64,000 bases of DNA from Mycobacterium sp. Z3061 (GCF_031583025.1 NZ_CP134062.1:248001-312000); one strand, 5' to 3'; positions 1-8,684 are shown, counted from the stretch's first letter. Numbers and translations: made by a program. Notes: generated by a model from the letters alone, not told the origin.

Positions 1-9
1 TGGAAAAGG

Positions 10-642
10 TCATGGCTTGACTCCTGGGTTTCGGGGTGTGCGGTAATGCGTAAGGACGCTGACGGTCTGGTTGACCCAGGCCTCGAAATAACGTTCTTCG
101 TCGATGTTTCCGGGCAGGCGCCCGGTGAGTGCCTGCAGTGTGGCGGCGTAGGACAACGAGCCGATGGCGTTGGCCGCCATCGCATCCGGATCGGGAATCT
201 GGGTGCGGCCGGACCGATTCGACGCGGTCAGTTCGTCGGCGAACCGTTGGTATGCGTTGTCGGTGATGACCTGCCAGGTTTTCTCGTCGAGATCGCCGAG
301 CTCGTCGGGCTCGCGCAGCATCACCTTGAGCAGGTCCTCGCTCTGCTTGAAATTGCCCCAGATGAGCTGACCGGCCGTGCGCACCGCGTCCTCGACGCTG
401 GTCGGCTCTTCCGCGTCGTACTGCTCGCGCGCGGCGACGATGCGGTCGATCCGGTGCGTCACCGCCGCTTCGAGGAGTTCACGCTTGGAGCCGAAGTGTT
501 TGTACAGCGCGCCCGACCCGGGGGCCAGGCCGGCGGCGCGCTGGATGTCGGCCACCGATGTCGCCGCGTAGCCCTTGGCGGCGAACAGCTTCAGCGCCTC
601 GGCCAGCAGCCGGTCACGTCCGCGACTGGGTTCCGTGACCAT
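10..642 (-). CDS. TetR/AcrR family transcriptional regulator
   Basis: A 210-residue one-domain regulator. Residues about 13-60 form the TetR helix-turn-helix, with the recognition helix around GLAPGSGALYKHFGSK; the rest is a helical ligand domain. I chose ATG at 642, not the GTG 12 codons upstream, because TACTCT (654-649) sits exactly 6 bases before it, the spacing of a leaderless mycobacterial transcript. A 20-bp near-perfect palindrome at 644-663 covers that -10 box, so the protein probably represses itself. The FAD oxidase gene ends 50 bases upstream on the same strand. The ligand is unknown. Confidence 0.88.
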   Translation of the reverse strand: MVTEPSRGRDRLLAEALKLFAAKGYAATSVADIQRAAGLAPGSGALYKHFGSKRELLEAAVTHRIDRIVAAREQYDAEEPTSVEDAVRTAGQLIWGNFKQSEDLLKVMLREPDELGDLDEKTWQVITDNAYQRFADELTASNRSGRTQIPDPDAMAANAIGSLSYAATLQALTGRLPGNIDEERYFEAWVNQTVSVLTHYRTPRNPGVKP

Positions 643-643
643 G

Positions 644-663
644 GTGAGAGAGTACTCACTCAC
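644..663 (-). promoter_or_regulatory. TetR operator overlapping a leaderless -10 box
   Basis: GTGAGAGAGTACTCACTCAC matches its own reverse complement at 18 of 20 positions. It ends one base before the ATG at 642 and contains the -10 hexamer TACTCT on the minus strand. It is the natural autoregulatory site for the adjacent TetR protein. Confidence 0.75.
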
Positions 664-692
664 CACCTGAGGCGACAAATCTGCAGGTGAAG

Positions 693-1634
693 TCAGACGG
701 CGAGCTCGGCCGGCATTTCCTCGTCGAGGACGGCCTGCGACAGCAGTTCGCCGAGCAGCGGCCCGAACTTCATCAGGTTGGCGCCCACGAAGGCCAGGAC
801 GCGGCCGCGTTGTGCCACGGTCCAGCCGTCGCCGCCGTCGTCAAGCCACGCCGCGCGGGCCGTCACGCAATTTACCCGGCCCACCGGCGTCAACGACGGG
901 AACAGCTTCCGCACGACGGCGGGATCGGGGTCGTCCTGGCCGAACGCCCAGCGGCCGGTACTGCCGATCGGCAGTCCATAGCCCTCGGGCGCCGAAAGAC
1001 ACGCCGAACCCGAAGCGGATCCGCCCTCGTAGGTGAAGCGGGTGTGGGGGGAGAACTCGATACCGAGCGGACCGAACAGGTCCTGGGTGTGTGTCCCCGC
1101 GCAGATGAGCACCCGGTCGGCGCGCAGCACGGTCCCGTCCGCCAGCGTGGTCGAGCCGTCGTCGGCAACGGCCAGAACCTCATCGCGCCGGAGTTCCACG
1201 CGGGCAGACAGGGCACCCAGCGCGCGGCGGATGCGCAGGCTGCCGCCCTCGGGATCGAAAAGCCCGGTTTCCCAGGGAGTTTGCAGGAAGGGGATACGCG
1301 CCGTGATCTGGCCTCGGTCGAGCCGGGAGAAAGCGGCATCGGCTTCGGCCATGGCCGATGTGACGGCGTCGACGGCACCGGCGGCGATGAATCCCTCCGT
1401 ACCCAGCAGGGTGAGTCCGAATTCGGATTCCCAACGCAGCCAACCGGATCGGGCGCGCTGAGCCAGCCGGCACAGCTGTGGTCGCCGATGCGCGATGCGG
1501 AAGATCCGTGCCAGTCCCGCGGACTGTTCGGCAAACGGTTCGCCGCGCTCGATGACGACGGAAGGCACACCGCGCCGGGCCAGTTCGTAGGCTGTCGCAA
1601 GTCCGGAGATGCCGGCGCCGACGATCAGGATCAT
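693..1634 (-). CDS. FAD-dependent amino-acid/amine oxidase-like oxidoreductase (DAO family)
   Basis: A 313-residue flavoenzyme. The N-terminus carries the FAD-binding GAGISG (residues 6-11) followed by a Glu-ended strand (VVIERGEPF), and the C-terminal stretch FVGANLMKFGPLLGELL resembles the second FAD contact of sarcosine/D-amino-acid oxidases. It is somewhat shorter than the usual 370-390 residues. It is the last gene of a four-gene minus-strand operon and starts 2 bases after the acetyltransferase stop, so it is co-translated. It probably oxidises a C-N bond to an imine with release of hydrogen peroxide; the substrate cannot be told. Confidence 0.8.
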   Translation of the reverse strand: MILIVGAGISGLATAYELARRGVPSVVIERGEPFAEQSAGLARIFRIAHRRPQLCRLAQRARSGWLRWESEFGLTLLGTEGFIAAGAVDAVTSAMAEADAAFSRLDRGQITARIPFLQTPWETGLFDPEGGSLRIRRALGALSARVELRRDEVLAVADDGSTTLADGTVLRADRVLICAGTHTQDLFGPLGIEFSPHTRFTYEGGSASGSACLSAPEGYGLPIGSTGRWAFGQDDPDPAVVRKLFPSLTPVGRVNCVTARAAWLDDGGDGWTVAQRGRVLAFVGANLMKFGPLLGELLSQAVLDEEMPAELAV

Positions 1635-1636
1635 GG

Positions 1637-2845
1637 TCAGAAGTAGAAGCCGGCGTACGGCGCTTGAGGCACCGCGAACAGCCGGTCGGCGGCGGCGAGC
1701 ACGGCAGGATCCTCAGCCCGGGCCAGGCCCGCGACGGCGAGGCCTCGCCAGGTCGCGCCGCCGAGCAGCACGGTGCCAAGTCCTTCGATGCCGACCTGTA
1801 ATTGGGGACGCCGGTCGGTCGGCGCTGCGCCGGCGCCGGTGATGGCAAACGTTGCCGAATTATCTTGCAGCAGTGGGTCGGTGACCGAAACGACGATGGT
1901 CTCCTCGGCAGCGTAGGTGCGTGCCGCTAGAGCCCGATGCACGTCGATGACACGCAACCAGGTCTCGTCGTGTACGGCGGTGACTTTCGCCGCGCGCGGA
2001 TCCAGGAGGATCAGGGGCAGCGGATCGTCAACCGGGAGCATCCAGAAGATCACCCGGTCAATGAGATCGAGCCCGAACAGGAAGCGGAGCAAACCGAGAT
2101 AGGCATCGACGGTAGGTGCGAAGAAGTCTTCGACCACGATGGTGCGCTGGTCGCTGATGAACCACTTGTCGATGTCGACCGGACGGTATCGGGCAAACCC
2201 GGATTCTGAACCGGGCATCCCGTGTACGGCCACATACTCGGGCCCGGGCGACGATTCGCTGCGCAGCCGGCGTGCGTGCCACCACACCGGGGGCCGGTCG
2301 ATGGTGCCCGGACGTGCCGGTCGATGTTCAGAGTAGATGCGGGACAGGGTTTCCCAGGCTTCGTCGAGCAGTCGCACCGGGCCGCCGGTCGCGACGTCCG
2401 GCCGCAACGCCGCCCGCGCGGTCTGGACTTCCACGCTCTGGGTCGAACTCGCCACGCCGTAGCCGTAGCGACCGTAGATCGTCGCTTCTGAAGCGCGCAG
2501 CGTGGCGACCACCTCACCGCGCGCGGCGAAGTCGCGCAATTGGTGGCGGACCAGGTCGTTGGCCAGGCCGCGGCGGGTGAAGGACGGCAGCACGCCGATG
2601 TGGGTAACCGCGGCGTGGCTGACGATGGCCCCGCCCGGCAGGGTCAGCCGACTGGTGACCGCGTCCGCCGTGCCGACGAGTTGATCCTCGACGAATGCGC
2701 CGATAGTGCGGCCGGGTTCGACCAGTGCGGTGATCTGCTCGGGTGTCAGGTCCAGTCGGGGGAATCCGACCATCGCGGTGCGAAACACGTTCAGCGCGGC
2801 AAGAAGATCCTCGTCGCGCTCGAGCACGCGGATGTCAGAGCCCAT
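1637..2845 (-). CDS. Eis-like GNAT N-acetyltransferase
   Basis: A 402-residue protein with the Eis layout of two GNAT lobes plus a sterol-carrier-like C-terminal region. The acetyl-CoA loop is IGVLPSFTRRGLAN (about residues 83-96). The chain ends GFYF; in the Eis family the C-terminal carboxylate of a final aromatic residue is part of the active site, and both length and ending match. The start ATG overlaps the preceding TAA stop by one base (TAATG). Eis enzymes acetylate amino groups of many amines, including aminoglycosides. Here the neighbours are a monooxygenase and an amine-oxidase-like protein, so acetylation of an amine metabolite is a reasonable guess. Confidence 0.85.
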   Translation of the reverse strand: MGSDIRVLERDEDLLAALNVFRTAMVGFPRLDLTPEQITALVEPGRTIGAFVEDQLVGTADAVTSRLTLPGGAIVSHAAVTHIGVLPSFTRRGLANDLVRHQLRDFAARGEVVATLRASEATIYGRYGYGVASSTQSVEVQTARAALRPDVATGGPVRLLDEAWETLSRIYSEHRPARPGTIDRPPVWWHARRLRSESSPGPEYVAVHGMPGSESGFARYRPVDIDKWFISDQRTIVVEDFFAPTVDAYLGLLRFLFGLDLIDRVIFWMLPVDDPLPLILLDPRAAKVTAVHDETWLRVIDVHRALAARTYAAEETIVVSVTDPLLQDNSATFAITGAGAAPTDRRPQLQVGIEGLGTVLLGGATWRGLAVAGLARAEDPAVLAAADRLFAVPQAPYAGFYF

Positions 2846-4353
2846 TAAGCCATCATGCCGCCTCGGTGGTTCGAGTCTGCGGCTGTGGCGGTCCCCACTC
2901 GAACTTCTCCGCCCGCAGCGCAGAGTGAACCGGTCCACGTCGTAAGCGCAGCGGACCAACCCGTCCGGTCGGACGAAGCGCCGGCCCAGCCGATGTAGCC
3001 GTCGGGCCGCACCAGTACCGCGGGCCCATGATCGGACCGCTGCGCCTGAGCCAGCTCGGTGTCCAGCAGCACAGCTCCGCGCTCGCGAACCAGCAGAAAG
3101 CCCGGGGAACGCTGCAACTCGGTGACGCGGCCCTGCGTCAGCGGAATCTGCGTGGCGCGCGTGCCCACGAGCGGGCTTTCCCCACGGCGGTGCCCATACC
3201 GCAACGTCGTTCCCGCGAAGCTCCCGGCCACCGCATCTCGAACCAGCGGGACCCGAAGCAGTCTGGGCGCCAGAAAGTTTCGCAGCGCGCGCGCCGGGCG
3301 GGGATGCAGCGTCACGCCCCGTGCCAGCAGACCGGACTGGAACAGCACGCGTTTGGCGATCGGATGGCGCTCGTCGTGGTAGGTGTCCAGGACGGCGTCG
3401 TCGGCACCGCCCAGCACGGCGTCGATCTTCCAGGCCAGGTTCACGGCGTCCTGAATGCCGGTGTTCATCCCTTGCCCACCCATCGGCGAGTGCACGTGCG
3501 CGGCGTCACCGGCGAGGAATACCCGGCCGTGCCGGTAGCGTCTGACTTGCCTTTCGTCGCAATGGAACCGCGATTTCCAGGTCACCTCGAGCACGCCGAG
3601 ATCTACTCCCATCGCGTGAGCAAGAATGCTCACGATCTCGTCGTTGGTCACCGACTCGGTGTCGGGCACCTGATGGTTGCGGTCCCACACCATTGCGCGG
3701 TACCACGAGCCGTCGGCGTCGCGGCGACTGTAGGGAGCCAGGAACGCGAACGTGTCTCGCGTGCTGCCCACCTTCAACCCCTCGCCGGCCGGCGCATGCG
3801 CGAGCTTGACATCGGCCAGCACGATCGACGACAGGATCGTCTTGCCCGGGAAGTCGACACCGATCAGCCTGCGGACGGTGCTGTGCGCGCCGTCCGCGCC
3901 GACGACATACCGGGCCCGCCAACGGTCATCATCGCCAGTCATCACGGTCACCCCGCAGTCATCCCGGGAGAGCCCGGTGACCTCGACACCGCGCCGGATG
4001 TCGGCGCCCTGCGCAACGGCGTAACTACGCAGCGCCGCATCGACTTTGGTCTGCGGTGTGACCATCACGAACGGGTACGGCGAAGCAAGGTGGGTGAGGT
4101 CGATCCGCGCGCCGCCGAAGATGGTGACGCCCGGCGCCCGGTAGGCATCGGCGAGCAGGCCTTCGGCCAGTCCACGAGCGTCCAGCACCTCGAGGGTGCG
4201 CGCCAGGGTGGCGAACGCCCGACTGGCCTGGCTCACCGACGGGCGGCGTTCCAGCGCCGTCACCGAACGTCCGGCCCGGGCCAGGTCGCCCGCGGCCGTC
4301 AGTCCGGTCGGACCGGCACCGACAACGACGACGTCAACGTCGTGAACGGTCAT
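2845..4353 (-). CDS. FAD-dependent aromatic monooxygenase (PHBH fold)
   Basis: A 502-residue class A flavoprotein hydroxylase. It shows GAGPTG (residues 12-17), the DG motif GADGAHSTVR (about 152-161) and the GD motif AGDAAHVHSPMGGQGMNTG (281-299), in the order and spacing of p-hydroxybenzoate-type and polyketide (RdmE/rifampicin-type) hydroxylases. The C-terminal thioredoxin-like extension is retained. The ATG at 4353 overlaps the upstream stop in ATGA. Members hydroxylate phenolic rings or polyketides using NAD(P)H and oxygen. Pairing with an acetyltransferase suggests modification or detoxification of a foreign aromatic compound. Confidence 0.88.
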   Translation of the reverse strand: MTVHDVDVVVVGAGPTGLTAAGDLARAGRSVTALERRPSVSQASRAFATLARTLEVLDARGLAEGLLADAYRAPGVTIFGGARIDLTHLASPYPFVMVTPQTKVDAALRSYAVAQGADIRRGVEVTGLSRDDCGVTVMTGDDDRWRARYVVGADGAHSTVRRLIGVDFPGKTILSSIVLADVKLAHAPAGEGLKVGSTRDTFAFLAPYSRRDADGSWYRAMVWDRNHQVPDTESVTNDEIVSILAHAMGVDLGVLEVTWKSRFHCDERQVRRYRHGRVFLAGDAAHVHSPMGGQGMNTGIQDAVNLAWKIDAVLGGADDAVLDTYHDERHPIAKRVLFQSGLLARGVTLHPRPARALRNFLAPRLLRVPLVRDAVAGSFAGTTLRYGHRRGESPLVGTRATQIPLTQGRVTELQRSPGFLLVRERGAVLLDTELAQAQRSDHGPAVLVRPDGYIGWAGASSDRTGWSAALTTWTGSLCAAGGEVRVGTATAADSNHRGGMMA

Positions 4354-4751
4354 CGCGCCACCGCCTCCGGGTACCAGCGACGGATGTCGTCGGGGGTGGA
4401 CTGAGCGCCGCGGTTGAAGACGAACCGGCATCCCGGTTGGGTCACGTGGGCCGCGTTGACAATCGACTCGAACAGCAACGTGTTGCCGGCGACCAGGCGG
4501 ACGCCGGCGCCGATGAGGACCGCGTCGTAGTGGTTGGCTTCCAGCCAGCGACGGGCCTTGTCGGCTCCCGGCGCGCCGAAGTCGATCAGGCAGTTGTCGA
4601 CCTGGTAACCGGCCGCCCGGAGCGCGGCGAGGTTGTCATCGTTGGCGGTTCGCAGCGTCTCTTTGGTCAGTCCGAAGAACTGCGCGAAATCCGGTGAGGA
4701 GTAGTCGATCACCTCGGGGTCGAGTCCGATCTGGATGGCTGTGACGGCCAT
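4350..4751 (-). CDS. Small conserved protein of unknown function
   Basis: A 133-residue soluble protein opening with MAVTAIQIGLDPEVIDYSS. I recall similar uncharacterised proteins in actinobacteria and proteobacteria but know no function. A central stretch (YDAVLIGAGVRLV) has the look of a Rossmann-like strand and loop. The ATG at 4751 is preceded by GGGAGG at good spacing, so this is a leadered start. It is the first gene of the operon running down to 693, and its promoter lies between the two TTCAAC-type palindromes shared with the divergent TetR gene. Confidence 0.7.
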   Translation of the reverse strand: MAVTAIQIGLDPEVIDYSSPDFAQFFGLTKETLRTANDDNLAALRAAGYQVDNCLIDFGAPGADKARRWLEANHYDAVLIGAGVRLVAGNTLLFESIVNAAHVTQPGCRFVFNRGAQSTPDDIRRWYPEAVAR

Positions 4752-4773
4752 GGCTGTGACCTCCCGTCGTGGG

Positions 4774-4834
4774 TTCAACAACTGTTGAAATCAACGCTAG
4801 ACCCCGCGCCGTAGTGATGTCAACAGTCGTTGAA
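4774..4834. promoter_or_regulatory. Paired TetR operators in a divergent promoter
   Basis: TTCAACAACTGTTGAA (4774-4789) and GTCAACAGTCGTTGAA (4819-4834) are two copies of a TCAAC-N6-GTTGA palindrome, with start positions 45 bases apart. The second abuts the TACAAT -10 box (4835-4840) of the TetR gene, and the first lies just upstream of the minus-strand operon that starts at 4751. Both directions are therefore probably repressed by the TetR protein at 4847. Confidence 0.75.
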
Positions 4835-4840
4835 TACAAT
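4835..4840 (+). promoter_or_regulatory. -10 box of leaderless TetR mRNA
   Basis: TACAAT followed by exactly 6 bases and then ATG at 4847. This fits the mycobacterial leaderless arrangement, in which transcription starts on the A of the start codon. Confidence 0.7.
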
Positions 4841-4846
4841 GCCCGG

Positions 4847-5413
4847 ATGTCCCCTAAAGTGCGTGACGGCGAGACCACCCGAGCCGCGATCCTGGCGATC
4901 GCGCGTGCGCAGTTCGGCGACCATGGCTTTGAGCGCACCACCATTCGTTCGGTCGCCTCGGCGGCCGGTGTGGACCCGGCACTGGTCATGCACTACTTCG
5001 GTAGCAAGGCCGAATTGTTCGCTGCCGCTTCACGATTCGACGTGACGTTTCCGGACCTCGCCGATGTGGCGCCGGACCGGATCGCCGAGATCCTGCTGCC
5101 GCTGTTCGTCTCGGTCTGGGGTCCGCAGGGTCCCTTCCTGCCACTGCTGCGCGCCGCCGCCACCAACAAGGCCGCGGCGGCGGCGCTGCTGGAGGTGTTC
5201 GTCGACCGGGTCGCCCCGGCCCTGGCCGCCGCCGTCCCGGACCGCCCCGCCGAGCGGGCCGCGCTGGTGGGCGCGCAGGTGTTGGGGCTGGCGACGGCGC
5301 GCTACATCCTGTGCATACCGGCGCTGGCCGAGATGGACGACGCGCAGCTCATCGAATGGCTGCGACCCGTGCTCGCGCACTACCTGACCGGCTCGGTCAG
5401 CGGCGGTGCCTGA
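4847..5413 (+). CDS. TetR family transcriptional regulator
   Basis: A 188-residue regulator whose first 55 residues are a typical TetR helix-turn-helix (TIRSVASAAGVDPALVMHYF). ATG 4847 was preferred over in-frame starts at 4769 and 4820 because it gives the family's normal length and sits 6 bases after TACAAT. It is divergent from the monooxygenase operon and flanked by two palindromes, so it most likely controls that operon and itself in response to an aromatic effector. Its 3' end overlaps the convergent LysR gene by 17 bases. Confidence 0.88.
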   Translation: MSPKVRDGETTRAAILAIARAQFGDHGFERTTIRSVASAAGVDPALVMHYFGSKAELFAAASRFDVTFPDLADVAPDRIAEILLPLFVSVWGPQGPFLPLLRAAATNKAAAAALLEVFVDRVAPALAAAVPDRPAERAALVGAQVLGLATARYILCIPALAEMDDAQLIEWLRPVLAHYLTGSVSGGA

Positions 5414-6293
5414 TGTGTTCGTGCACGCACTGGATGAATGCCCGGGTAGCCGCGGATTGGAGCTGGACCTGCGGCGCTACCAGGTGAACCTCGCGCCGCA
5501 GGTCCGCGTTCTGCACGGGCAGTAACACCAGCGTCGGATTCGTCTGCGCCCGGCTGCGTGCCACCGATTCGGGCAGCAATGCCACGCCGAGGTCCTCGCA
5601 GACGAAGTGGATCACCTCGTCCACGCGGGTGACCTCGAACGCCACCCGGCGTTTGACCGCGGCGAACCCCCGATCGGTCTCGCGCCGCAGCCCGTAACCA
5701 GGCGGGAAGTCGATGAACGGAAGCGCCGCCAGCTCGTCGAGCGTGACCGAGGACTTCCCGGCCAGTGCATGCGTCACCGGCAGGACGGCGACCAGCGATT
5801 CGGAGAACAGGTGCTCGCAAGCCAGGTCGGTCGATCGTGCGGTGTTGGAGCCGACGATCGCGACGTCGAGCTTGCGTTCCCGGGTGGCTTGGACCAGCAG
5901 GTCGCTGCCGCCGCTGCGCAGGGTCACGGTGACATCGGGGTACCGGGCATGAAAAGTCGCCATCAGCGCGGCGACGTCCAGGCTCTCCGACGGAATTTCC
6001 ATCATCCCGACCGTGAGCCGTCCGGTCACGGTGCCGCGCAGCGCTTGGGCATCGACGGCGAGTTGGTCCACCCCGGCGATGACCTGGCGCATCAACGGCG
6101 TCAGGGCCTCGCCGGCCGGCGTCAGCGAGACCGACCGGGTGGTGCGGTTGAAGATCGGCACGCCGAGCTCGTCTTCGAGTTTGCGCACCTGTTGACTCAG
6201 CGCGGACTGCACCACGAACAGTCCGTCCGCCGCGCGGGTGAAGCTCCGGGTCTCCGCCACGGCAAGGACGTAACGCAGCTGCTGCAAATTCAT
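5397..6293 (-). CDS. LysR family transcriptional regulator
   Basis: A 298-residue LysR protein. It has an N-terminal winged helix-turn-helix (residues 1-58, with the typical SFTRAADGLFVVQSALSQQV) and a periplasmic-binding-protein-like effector domain. ATG 6293 is used; a TTG two codons upstream is the alternative. It is divergent from the PHP hydrolase and ABC transporter operon, and the 78-base gap holds a perfect 10-bp inverted repeat with a 7-base spacer. It is the likely activator of that operon. If the operon handles organosulfur, this would be a CysB/Cbl-like role, which is an inference. Confidence 0.9.
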   Translation of the reverse strand: MNLQQLRYVLAVAETRSFTRAADGLFVVQSALSQQVRKLEDELGVPIFNRTTRSVSLTPAGEALTPLMRQVIAGVDQLAVDAQALRGTVTGRLTVGMMEIPSESLDVAALMATFHARYPDVTVTLRSGGSDLLVQATRERKLDVAIVGSNTARSTDLACEHLFSESLVAVLPVTHALAGKSSVTLDELAALPFIDFPPGYGLRRETDRGFAAVKRRVAFEVTRVDEVIHFVCEDLGVALLPESVARSRAQTNPTLVLLPVQNADLRREVHLVAPQVQLQSAATRAFIQCVHEHIRHRR

Positions 6294-6319
6294 GATCAAT
6301 CACTTTCCATGATTGATCA
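6293..6319. promoter_or_regulatory. LysR-type operator, perfect inverted repeat
   Basis: TGATCAATCA (6293-6302) and TGATTGATCA (6310-6319) are exact reverse complements separated by 7 bases. The left arm overlaps the start codon region of the LysR gene. On the plus-strand side the repeat is followed by an AT-rich stretch (ATCATATCTA, 6321-6330) that may contain the operon's -10 element. Confidence 0.8.
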
Positions 6320-6371
6320 GATCATATCTATGCGCTGGACGGCTAAGTGCTGGTCACCGAGAATTGTCGGC

Positions 6372-8684
6372 ATGTCTGTCGTCGTGCGCCCCACCGGTGA
6401 GTTCAGGGCCAACGACTGCTCATCGGTCGAGGTCCGGGACCGGATCAACGCCGAGTTCGCGACGCTGCCTTTTCTCGGCACCCTGACCTGCGGGACACAG
6501 CGGGTGGTGGCCGGGTCCGTCGAAGAACTCGTCTTCACCTACACCGTCGGGCAAGCCGGCATCGCGGACAGCGGCTGGCTCAAGCTGTGCTTCCGCTATT
6601 ACTCCGACTGGGATCTACAGACTTCCGAGCCCGGTGGGCGCGACTACGCCTCGGCGTCCGTGGTCAGCCGGTCGCTGCTGGGCGGCGCCTCCGAACAGGG
6701 AACCGTTCGGCTGCTCGCGATCCGCTATGACGTCAAGGGCGGTGAGCGGCCGTTCCAGAAGTCCCTGCTGGTGCATGTGGTGGACGGCTTCCTGCGGCCC
6801 GGCGACGTCATCGAGATCAGGTTCGGGGATCGGCGTTTCGGTGGGCCGGGCACCCGCGTGCAGACCTTCGTCGAAGACGACTTCGAGGTGCATCTGTTCG
6901 TGGATCCTCTCGGGACTTCGCGGATGGCCCACGCGGGTGTCGTCACGATGGCGGTCGTCCCCGGACCGCCAACGAATCTGGTGGTGCACGGACCGCGCGT
7001 GGTAGCCCCCGGCACCACGGTGACGCGGCTGCGCGCCCACCTGCAGGACCGCTGGGGGAATGTCTGCCGCGATGTCGCCGCGACGGTTCGGGCCGACGCA
7101 GACGGCGAAAACCTCACCAGCACAACGACGCCGACCAACGGGTGGGCGCACGCCAGTTTGGAAGTGCCGGCCCGTGCGGGCGCCATCGAGGTCAGCGCAC
7201 AAGCCGGTGCCACCCGCTTCGGACCCACCGTCGCACTGGTCGACGTGGTCGCGGATCTCCCTGCGCGACAGGGTTATTTCGCTGACCTGCACGTCCATTC
7301 CAACGACACCGTCGGAACGCAGAGCACCGACTGGAACCTGCGCTACGGCCGGGACATCGGCGGCCTGGACATTCTCGGATACACCGCCAACGACTTTCAG
7401 ATCACCGACGGCGCCTGGGCCGACGTGGTGGCCGCTTGTCGCGCCGCCAACGAAGACGGCGGGTTCGTGTGTTTTCCCGGCGTCGAGTGGTGTGGCACCG
7501 CGGGCGTGGGCGGCGACCACAATGTGGTGTTCCTCGGCGAGGACACCACCATCGCGCGGTCCCTGGAGTGGCGGCAGGGCATGACCGCCACCGCGCCGAC
7601 CCCGCAGACCTGGCCGATCACCGAGCTGTATGCGGCGTACGAGAAAGAGCCTGAGTCTTACCTTTTGATCCCCCATGTCGGAGGCCGGCGCGCCATCCTG
7701 GACTGGCACCATCCCGAACTCGAGCGGCTCATCGAGGTGCACTCCACCTGGGGCAGCAGCCCCTGGTTCCTGGAGGACGCACTGGCCCGCGGCCTCAAGG
7801 TCGGCGCCAGCGCGGCCAGCGACGAACACCGCGGCCGCCCGGGCGGCGGTGCGCCCGGAGCTAACATCTTCGGCGGGTTCGGCGGCCTGACCGGCGTGCT
7901 CGCCGACAACCTGAACTCCGAACACGTCGGCCAGGCACTGCGCGCCCGCCGCACCTGGGCGACCACCGGCACCAGGTCGGTTGCGCTGTTGCGCAGTGGC
8001 AGCAACTGGATGGGCGACGAAATCCTCACCGCGGCGGACGAATTCCGGGCCGAGTACGGGTTGTACGGCACCACCGGCTGGGAAGAACTGGTTCTCCATG
8101 ACGCGCGGGGGCCGCTGTGGGGGCGCGACCTGAATGCGGAGGTCGGCCTCTCGGAATCGCTGGTGCGGATTCGCTGGGGTGGCGCGCGGCACCGGGACCG
8201 CTACCGGTGGGCGACCTGGGCCGGCCAGTTGCGTGTCACCGGCAGCACTGTAGCTTCGGTAACACCCTGGGCGGCAAGTCATCCCGAGCAGGTCATCGAG
8301 AGCGACGGCGCGGTGATCAACTGGCGCACCACGACCTACGGCTCGGACATCGGCTTCCTGGTCAAGCTCGGCGATCTCTCGCGAGCGCGGTTCGATATCG
8401 GGGCAACGGTTCTCGAGGACGACCATCGCGCCACCATGACCGTGACCGGCCCGGAACTGATCGCGCACTCGTTTCGCGAGGAACCCTGCGGAGGGTTGAA
8501 TCTGCGCATCCGCGCCGAACGCGTGGCCGAACCGTCGGCGTTGCCCAGCACCGTCGGAGGCAGCGTGAACTTGGGTCTGCCGGGCGAACACAGTGCGGTG
8601 TATCTGCGGGCCAGGCAGTCTGACGGACATCAGGTCTGGACCAGCCCGCTGTTCTTCGCCCGGCCGCAGGCGGAGCCGCGATGA
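6372..8684 (+). CDS. PHP/DUF3604-type metal-dependent hydrolase
   Basis: A large protein of about 770 residues. Near residue 302 it carries YFADLHVHSND, the opening metal-binding motif of the PHP superfamily in the form typical of DUF3604 proteins (YFGDLHVHT). Further metal-ligand candidates follow (PGVEW, HNVVF, HVGGR, ASDEHRG). The first 280 residues look beta-rich, with no signal peptide. The start is uncertain: 6372 begins the well-formed sequence, but ATGs at 6309 and 6330 are also open. It is the first gene of a plus-strand operon; its stop overlaps the leader-peptide ATG. The substrate is unknown; a phosphate or sulfate ester is possible. Confidence 0.75.
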   Translation: MSVVVRPTGEFRANDCSSVEVRDRINAEFATLPFLGTLTCGTQRVVAGSVEELVFTYTVGQAGIADSGWLKLCFRYYSDWDLQTSEPGGRDYASASVVSRSLLGGASEQGTVRLLAIRYDVKGGERPFQKSLLVHVVDGFLRPGDVIEIRFGDRRFGGPGTRVQTFVEDDFEVHLFVDPLGTSRMAHAGVVTMAVVPGPPTNLVVHGPRVVAPGTTVTRLRAHLQDRWGNVCRDVAATVRADADGENLTSTTTPTNGWAHASLEVPARAGAIEVSAQAGATRFGPTVALVDVVADLPARQGYFADLHVHSNDTVGTQSTDWNLRYGRDIGGLDILGYTANDFQITDGAWADVVAACRAANEDGGFVCFPGVEWCGTAGVGGDHNVVFLGEDTTIARSLEWRQGMTATAPTPQTWPITELYAAYEKEPESYLLIPHVGGRRAILDWHHPELERLIEVHSTWGSSPWFLEDALARGLKVGASAASDEHRGRPGGGAPGANIFGGFGGLTGVLADNLNSEHVGQALRARRTWATTGTRSVALLRSGSNWMGDEILTAADEFRAEYGLYGTTGWEELVLHDARGPLWGRDLNAEVGLSESLVRIRWGGARHRDRYRWATWAGQLRVTGSTVASVTPWAASHPEQVIESDGAVINWRTTTYGSDIGFLVKLGDLSRARFDIGATVLEDDHRATMTVTGPELIAHSFREEPCGGLNLRIRAERVAEPSALPSTVGGSVNLGLPGEHSAVYLRARQSDGHQVWTSPLFFARPQAEPR

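Noticed and set aside
46-690. Long open frames opposite the TetR, monooxygenase, FAD oxidase and Rieske genes (for example 46-690, 3028-4404, 19269-20933)
   Set aside because: They run antisense to well-identified genes, have Arg/Gly/His-rich composition typical of shadow frames in high-GC DNA, and show no domain motif.
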